A stretch of DNA of 64,000 nucleotides, from NCBI GenBank assembly GCA_037576215.1, contig JBANDB010000003.1, forward strand, positions 4,278,001 through 4,342,000. Reading direction: 5' to 3'. The translations under genes and the position numbers were made by a program. The notes beneath the pieces were generated by a model that ran no database searches, was not told where the DNA came from, and saw only the letters and a program-made list of their open reading frames with translations. Shown here piece by piece: positions 57,548 through 64,000 of the stretch. Origin of the DNA: Armillaria gallica. Lineage: Eukaryota; Basidiomycota; Agaricomycetes; Agaricales; Physalacriaceae. Each line of letters starts with the position of its first letter. Positions within the stretch are counted from its first letter, which is position 1.

Positions 57548-60116
57548 ATGTTCTCAAAGGCTGGATTCTTGGCAGTAACCTTGCTTGCATCTTCACCTGA
57601 AGTTCTTGGCCGTCCGAGATGGCTCGAGAGAGACAATAGGGCTGTCTTCCTTCATCCCCGACGTTTTGGACAAGAGCATCCAGCTGTCATCGACAAGCTT
57701 AGTGCTGCCTGTCCTGGAGAGGTTTGCGGCACACTGGCTGGTGCTGCCATTACCCCCCTGTTGGCCGCTCAGCCGGAATGTTCTCAGCAAGATATGGCCG
57801 ACCAAATTATCGGTACAGTTGTTTTTCTCCTTAAGTAACAAAGTGTCTAATTTTTCTATGACCTAGACGCCGCTGCCCAGTTTGATGCTGCTACGCAAGC
57901 GAACATGATAGCACTGGCCATTGAATATCGTCAAGCAGAGAAGAATACCCCTCCTGTAGGTTTCATCCTCTTAAATTTCTTACGTTACTTATTTGACGCG
58001 TCATAGGATTTCTCAACTCAACCTCCAACTCCTCGTAACTCTGTCTTTTGTCAGACTGCACCCAAGAATTCCCAGCTGAATGGTTTAGTACAAGCACAGG
58101 ATCCTGCGAATGATCCTAACCTGTTCTTTGACCCTGCTCTCGGTGCCACTGTCAAGTTGGGATCGCAGGCCAATACCTTCCCATTTGGAACTAACGGGAC
58201 TAGGTGAGTATTCTGTCGATGTGTTCTTCCAGAAGAGCACCGTTCTGATCTCCTGTATTTCTCTTAGCGCCTCTAGCGATACCAATAGCACAGCGACCGA
58301 AAGTGCAGCCAGCGAGACAGCACAAGCTACTGAAACTGCCACGGCTACCGACTCTGCAGCTGAAGTCACCGGTACCGACGTCTTGGCCGCAGATCCGTGT
58401 GTTGTATGTGAATTCACTAACACCCGTAAAACACGTCTAACCAATGTTTGGGATAGTCTGTGGTTACAGTTACAGTCACCGGAAGCGCTACAGCTGCGGC
58501 CACTAACGCCGTTACAGTTTCCGTCGGCACTTCCACAGCAGCAACAGCAACATCCACATCGAGTGCTGCTATCGGCGACTTTGGCTCCTGCTCAGTCCCC
58601 CAGATCGAATTCGGCGTAGGATTTGACAACCGCAAAGAGACCAGCTTTGAGCCTGTTGATAAAAGTAAATGGCTCCACCTTCGTCCACTTAAATACCTCT
58701 TTTCTGAAGCGTTCCTCAGCATCCTACAATCACGGTTCTGCTCAGGCGATCGGAATCATCGCTCAGTTCATTTGTGATACACTCGTTAACTCCTGTGGTG
58801 CTGACGCGACTGCAAAAGCTACTTGCGCAGATGCTCAGACTGCTGTCAACAATGCCCCCGCTAAGACTGGTGGTCAGGCTGACGCTTTCAATGCCGTATT
58901 TGGCATCACGACGGTATGATATCTTCTTCGCAACTTGTGATGTTATGTTATAGCTAGTTCGCATTCCAGGATTTCGCATCTATAGCCGCTGTTGATGACC
59001 AAGGAAATGTTATTGCAGGGACGGGCTCCAGCTCGAGTGATACTAACGCTACAAGTGTTGCCAGTGCAAGTGATACTCTCGCCACTGCCTCTGCTACAAC
59101 CGCTGCAGCTGCTACAGACGCTTCATCTGCATCGCAGTCAACATCGACATCATCCTCTTCAACGTCTTCGTCCATCGGAAACTTTGGTTCTTGTTCAACT
59201 CCTCAAATCGAGTTTGGCGTCGGATTTGATGGTCGAAAAGAGACTAGCTTTGAGCCTGTTGATAAACGTAAGTGCTAATTCTGTGTTTTCGGCGTACTCT
59301 TATCACCAGCACTGTAGAATCATTTAACCACGGATCGGCACAAGCTATCGGAATCATCGCCCAATTTATCTGTGACCAGCTCGTCAATTCCTGCGGGGCA
59401 GATGCCACTGCAAAAGCTACTTGTGCAACAGCTGAAACTGCCGTCAACAATGCTCCCGCTAAGACTGGTGGCCAAGCCGATGCCTTCAATGCTGTCTTTG
59501 GTATCAAGACTGTAAGTCGAGTCAGATCTTTTATTGCCTCATGCAAGACTGAACTGGTGACAGGACTTTGCGGCGATAGCCGCTGTCGACGATCAAGGAA
59601 ACGTTCTATCTGGAGCCGCCTCTGGTAGCAAAGTAGCTGACAGTGCGACAACCACTGCTGCTACTACGGTGGCCACCCAAAGCGCCGCCGCATCAACACC
59701 GGCGAGTGCATTTCTCTGGCAGAATTTTTAATTTATATCTGACACTGATTTAGACTTCAAGTTCCGCTGCAGCTGCGACAAGTACTAGTGCCGCTTCCAC
59801 CTCCGGTGCTAACCTTCAGAAGTTTACGGGCGCTCTTGGCGAGGTCACGGCTCCAGCGGTGACCGGAACCAGTGATGGTCAATTCCAAGTCGAAGGCAAC
59901 TCCGAGTTCAAAAACGTTCAGGACGCATTGGTTCGATCTTGGTAAGAACGCATTTTCGACCCGCAATGTATCTGGTATTAACTACTTAACCACATCAGCG
60001 ACGTTCAACACAATCAGTGTGCAAACAAAGCGAATGCTACTGGAAACCAAGGCGATTTGACTGTCGCTGCTTGTGGGGACCAACAGACTCAGTGCACCGC
60101 GAACGCCAAAGCGTAG
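57548..60116 (+). CDS. Secreted repeat protein with two tandem FGVGFD domains
   Basis: Extracellular protein of unknown function, widespread in mushrooms. Signal peptide MFSKAGFLAVTLLASSPEVL. After a Cys-containing N-terminal module come two near-identical domains. Each has the pattern GxFGSCSxPQIEFGVGFD, KETSFEPVDK, NHGSAQAIGIIAQFICD, NSCGADATAKATCA, APAKTGGQADAFNAVFGI and AAVDDQGNV. They lie at about 58,570-59,020 and 59,170-59,620 and are separated by Ser/Thr/Ala-rich linkers likely to be O-glycosylated. The end is Cys-rich (CDVQHNQCANKANATGNQGD, CGDQQTQCTANAKA). About 11 exons; introns fall at the same places in both copies, so the duplication was genomic. Even the cysteine spacing is kept. 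Confidence 0.8.
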
Positions 60117-60341
60117 GTTTGAGTTGATGATTTTTCTATTCTAGATGCTCCTTTCGGCTGGTATACCCGCATCCTGTATATGTAGAACATATGTATAGTC
60201 ACTTTTGAATGAAACTAGACCTTGAAGGTCTTGACTTCTTGAATATCACGGTGATAGCGGGTGTGAATGACACACTGCTTCTGCGATTTCAATTTCGGGT
60301 CCTGGGCGCTCGACAATGAATGACTACCACAGATCCTTATC

Positions 60342-60929
60342 ATGACTCAGTTGCTCAAAATGCCATACTTTACTTGGAAACCCGCAGCGTACCCATACTT
60401 CCCGAAGAAACAGTTTCACGCGTCCAAAATCGATCTCAACATGCAAACCCCAAATTTACCCCCCTCAGCCCACCAAAAAATCGCTTTCATCTCCGGACCC
60501 CTCGAGTCCGACACAGACTATTTTAATACCCACTACCTACCTCTCCTCCGGCACGCAGTGGAAGAGAACCACCACTTCATAGTCGGTCCATCTAGAGGAA
60601 TAGACACGCAGGCGAGACGATATCTCCTCCATGAAGCCCGCATTCTGCCAACGCGGATAACCATTTTCCTCAATGGAACAGAGACGTCGCGACTGCGACC
60701 AAAACTAAAATCGTTCGAGGCTTCTGGGGGCAAGGTCGTTGTCGCTGGGAGGAACCATACAGAAAGGGATGTCGCCATGACTAGGGCTAGTCATTATGAC
60801 ATCTTGCGATATCGGACGGAGGCGGAATGTCGGGTGCTGTATGGGGACGCGTACAGGAAGAGAGTCAGCGGGACGGAAAAGAACGAGTTAAGAAGACAGC
60901 AAGGCATTGGTATGGTTTGGAGCGGCTAA
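60342..60929 (+). CDS. Single-exon Rossmann-like protein of unknown function
   Basis: Intron-less frame of 195 codons, unusual among its intron-rich neighbours. The sequence shows a beta-strand/Gly pattern HQKIAFISGPLESDTDYFNT, then HHFIVGPSRGIDTQARRYLL, LPTRITIFLNGTE, GGKVVVAGRNHTERDVAMTR, and ends GIGMVWSG. The order (ISGPxE...D.YF...FIVGxxxGIDxxA) recalls SLOG and nucleoside 2-deoxyribosyltransferase-like Rossmannoid folds, but this is a visual guess. The first ATG at 60342 may be extended or shortened: a second Met lies 26 bases inside and the conserved part starts only after about 45 codons. It could be an acquired gene. Confidence 0.55.
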   Translation: MTQLLKMPYFTWKPAAYPYFPKKQFHASKIDLNMQTPNLPPSAHQKIAFISGPLESDTDYFNTHYLPLLRHAVEENHHFIVGPSRGIDTQARRYLLHEARILPTRITIFLNGTETSRLRPKLKSFEASGGKVVVAGRNHTERDVAMTRASHYDILRYRTEAECRVLYGDAYRKRVSGTEKNELRRQQGIGMVWSG

Positions 60930-61181
60930 TAGGACAGTCAGCTTCAAATAATCAAGGAGACCAACGGCGGTAAAATACAAGTCTATTTTCATGTTGATAC
61001 TTGAGAGGAGGATGAGATTGAAACGAACGTCGTAGTAGGGTGTTATAAAGACTGTAATATCAGCTTGAGTACAAATAAAACTGTGACTATAAAATACAGA
61101 AAATGAATAAACAAGATGTATGAAGATATCAATGAGAGCTTGCAATCAGTCCGAAATATGCAATGAACCCCAAACCACCGA

Positions 61182-63016
61182 TCATGCTGCCGCGAGGACG
61201 ACGCTACTCTCTTGCGTGCCATGTATCCGTTTCAGCAAAGCAGCTCGCCGCTCTGTCTCCCATCGAACGAGTTCAGACTTCAAACGGTCCACGCGCACCT
61301 CGTTCATAGGATGACCAGAGCCCATGATGCGTCGAGCCAATGAGTCGGCCTTGTTTGTTGCGCCATCGATGGACTCGGCATGAGCGCATTCGGTAGCGGA
61401 GGTGGCGCGTTCTTCCCAGAAGCTGACAGCTTCCCGCACGTCATAGCCAGCGTGAGCGAGGAGTCTAATCAAAAGACGTTAGCGGCCACTACTCGGCGCA
61501 GAGGCAGACAGGAAAGTTTTACCTTGCAGAGACAACGTCCGCTTCGATCTCTTGCGCAACGCTAGTACAATAATCTCCCACCTTGACCAACTCTCCGGAC
61601 CCAACTCTACCTAACTGGGCAAGTGCATCGTTGACGAAAGGTCCGAAAAGCATGGTAAAGGGAAATATGAATACGCGTAGGACATCAGCCAGAATAGATA
61701 ATGTCCCGGGTATGATGACGGTTCCTGATGATAGCGTTTCCAAGTGATGTGATAGTACGAGATGAGAGAGTTCATGTGCTAGCAGAATTGCCATCTCTGT
61801 TTTTTGTCTTTCAGAGGGAATTGGATGTGAAGAGGAAGAGGAACGGCCAAGGAGCAACGACCACCAAGATTGCTGTTCGGGGACCGTGACGGAGTCACAG
61901 GGAGATCTAGAAAGGATCTCATCGATGAACCCTGAATAGACAACGATACCTCCGCCTCCGTCGGGACCAAAGCCATACGAAAACGCATTAGAAGCCTCCG
62001 GCTTATCCACAACCAGTAGGGAATAAGGTGGACCAGCAACAGCATGGGGCACAGGGGGGGCAGTACGCTCACACATCGCGGAACACATCCGTCGAAGAGT
62101 TTCTGAGGCGCGAGGTCGAGGTCGTAAAGGGTATTCTGCTGGGGGTGGTAATGGTTGGTTGTGAGGTCCATATTCCACCCAGTCAGGACACAACTCTCGC
62201 TCCTGGATCAGAATGGGGAGCGTTCCCTCCAGACTTCGTAGGGTGTTCCTGACCCATTCGTACCTCCAATCACTAGGAGGTATATACCGTGTCGGGCCAT
62301 CTTGGGCAAGAATATCATCGACTGCTTTATACCAACCAGGGCCTGCTAGCTGGGTAGCTATGTCGTCCTCTTCCTCGGGCGATAAGATGATCAAGCGCCA
62401 GCTAGTGATAGGGGAAGTGAGAAAAGAATTGCAATAACGGATGACCATCTGCGTACCGTCCCGTTAGTGGAGTACGCTCCAAACTGGCAATGATCGTGAG
62501 CCAAAACAGGGTCGCTGGTATGAGCAAGAGAATATGGAATAAAATGGTACGGTTGCGTATTTTCTTCAGAAGCTGCGTTTTCTTCTCCTCTGAGGTTGGA
62601 ATGCCTTTGAGATCAGCAAACTTTAGGTATCTCCGTGATTTGTGATTTTTGAGGAGAATAACAGGAACGAAAGTGAGGACAATTCGACCTGCAGTGCGCG
62701 CAATCTCCAAAGTCGTTGACGCCTAGACTAGACCAGTTGAGAGGGTATATGCGCGATGAGCGCTGACACTTACCTTGAATACTGAGGCTAATAGATAAAA
62801 CGGAAGGCCCTCTCGCCGTGGTGTTGAATGGAAACCATGGATTGCAGCTATCGCCAACGGCGGTATATGTGGACGGTGTGCCCTAGCCTGGATGAGAGCC
62901 GAGGCTTGAAGCGGCGGTAAAGGGCGAGACAGCGACAGGAAACGACGAGGAGAACGAATACACGACGAACGGGGGTATGGGATTAATTGGGGATTTCGGG
63001 CGAGTAGACGCAACAT
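61182..63016 (-). CDS. OMA1: Mitochondrial inner-membrane metalloprotease Oma1 (M48)
   Basis: Stress-activated zinc protease that processes inner-membrane dynamin and other targets. Presequence MLRLLARNPQLIPYPRSSCI, Arg- and Ser-rich. A membrane span lies near FHILLLIPATLFWLTIIASL. The core has LLVVDKPEASNAFSYGFGPD, GGIVVYSGFIDEIL, and the zinc site ILLAHELSHLVLSHHLETLS (HEXXH), with the third ligand in AQEIEADVVSARLLAHAGYD. A second hydrophobic stretch (LRVFIFPFTMLFGPFVNDAL) follows the zinc site. The end is TQESSVVLAAA. Five or so exons. The length of about 530 residues is slightly above yeast Oma1, mainly in the N-terminal part. Catalytic residues are intact. Confidence 0.92.
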
Positions 63017-63346
63017 GGCTCATTGTAAGTGAGGAAAAGCAAGATCTATTTGGCCATGAAATCAGTGCCCAAGGCGTGAAACAAATTCGTGTATGACGTA
63101 AGCGCATTATATATCCGTTTCCCAGAACTGCCAGGCAATGCCGAAGCCGCGTCATGACAGGGTTCCTGTCAGGGCACCTTAACAGCCTTTTACTTAAAAT
63201 TACTGCGCAGAGATGGGCTGGACATATATTATTACACTCAAGTATTGTATGCCACGTAGCAGGGGAAAATCATCGTGTCAATCGTAAGTAAAGGAGAATA
63301 CAGAATACGTGTCGATCCAGTGTGATTGCAAATGTAACATTATTGT

Positions 63347-64000
63347 TTAAGAAATGAACGTAGCCTCGTTGTAGAACATGCCATCAATTTCTACCGGTTT
63401 ATCCGATCCAGGCTCAGTGATCGTCAACGTACCAGGGTTGAACCACTGATAAAAGATATCAAAATCGGACAACAGCATGGAGAGATAGAGACCCACCTGA
63501 TAAATAAAAGGCTTCGTGCCTGCGACGTAGTTCACTGCCACTTTGATAACATACGGTATTTCTGCTAGAACATCAACCTTTTCAATCAGGCCCTTGGGGT
63601 TCTCCACATCTCCTACGTCCGTCAACAGTTTTGCCGAATAGTTTCCCGACTGACCAGGGAGGACAGATGGTCCCGCCCATTCAAACAGGAGTTCGCGAGG
63701 TTTCTGGTACCCCGTGTCCTTGTCAAATGTATGCTTCGCGTGACTAGCCCTGCACACGACGTTCGAAGCTGGCGATTCGTCTTTCGTCCACCTAGTCTCA
63801 CCCGTCACGCAGACCAGCTTTCCGCCAACGACAAGCGAACCGACATTGACTACAACACCACCTGATCCAGATCCATGCTTTCCATGAGCCTCGGTTGTCG
63901 TAAACTCCATCTGAATAGCAGATACGCCGCCGTTCTCATCACTCTGAAAGTTGGCAAAGTTCCACGCGGTTGCAACAAGATTGGGCCGCATCCCTTGAAT
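63347..64000 (-). CDS. SVF1: Svf1-like survival factor (5' end beyond window)
   Basis: C-terminal portion of a protein resembling yeast Svf1, which is needed for survival of oxidative stress and has lipocalin-like domains tied to sphingolipid metabolism. The visible part reads NLVATAWNFANFQSDENGGV, AIQMEFTTTEAHGKHGSGSG, VCVTGETRWTKDESPASNVV, ELLFEWAGPSVLPGQSGNYS, GLIEKVDVLAEIPYVIKVAV, NYVAGTKPFIYQWFNPGTLT and the terminal MFYNEATFIS, a hallmark end of the family. One intron of about 50 bp lies near 63,450-63,500 (GT..AG between YQ and WF). The frame continues past 63,991, so the start is outside. The family assignment rests on the C-terminal block. Confidence 0.78.
   Translation of the reverse strand: MQGMRPNLVATAWNFANFQSDENGGVSAIQMEFTTTEAHGKHGSGSGGVVVNVGSLVVGGKLVCVTGETRWTKDESPASNVVCRASHAKHTFDKDTGYQKPRELLFEWAGPSVLPGQSGNYSAKLLTDVGDVENPKGLIEKVDVLAEIPYVIKVAVNYVAGTKPFIYQVGLYLSMLLSDFDIFYQWFNPGTLTITEPGSDKPVEIDGMFYNEATFIS

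Overview
The window is nuclear DNA of a filamentous basidiomycete, most likely an Agaricomycete. Nearly every gene is broken by many introns of about 46-60 bp with GT-AG ends. The families fit too: Snf1, Snu66, Srs2, Ctu2, a type I metacaspase with a proline-rich prodomain, CE12 esterases, a cytochrome P450, and a secreted FGVGFD-type repeat protein. Exons were joined by hand from splice signals plus family motifs, so small boundary errors are possible.

Layout. 1-15,000 is a dense housekeeping block: ER protein disulfide isomerase (left end cut), Sqt1/AAMP WD40 protein, a secreted lactonase-type beta-propeller, a RhoGEF, RNase H2 catalytic subunit, tri-snRNP protein Snu66/SART1, a 9.5 kDa complex I subunit and a DUF155/RMND1 protein. 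15,000-21,090 is gene-poor apart from a small heat-shock protein. 21,094-38,234 is dense again: sugar transporter, metacaspase, Ppn2-like phosphatase, Srs2 helicase, AIG2-like cyclotransferase, tRNA thiolation protein Ctu2, and uridine kinase fused to a UPRTase domain. 38,384-47,000 is accessory DNA: a tandem set of rhamnogalacturonan acetylesterase-like genes (one relic, two complete copies), a P450 that seems to carry a frame break, a LINE 3' fragment, a 1.2-kb hairpin-rich element I cannot identify, and a mosaic of duplicated P450 and esterase pieces. 47,086-64,000 holds a CAX antiporter, COX4, an alpha/beta hydrolase, SNF1, a secreted protein with an internal tandem duplication, a small Rossmann-like protein, OMA1, and an SVF1-like gene cut by the right end.

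The genes do not form one pathway. Several neighbours are head-to-head with 90-240 bp between start codons and probably share promoters. Two things stand out. First, micro-exons of 8-25 nt repeatedly carry the catalytic or signature motif of unrelated proteins (PDI, sugar transporter, metacaspase, uridine kinase, P450, CAX). Second, at 45,003-46,207 there is a chain of at least nine short hairpins (seven perfectly paired, two with an unpaired internal segment) next to a retrotransposon remnant; this is the best candidate for something undescribed.
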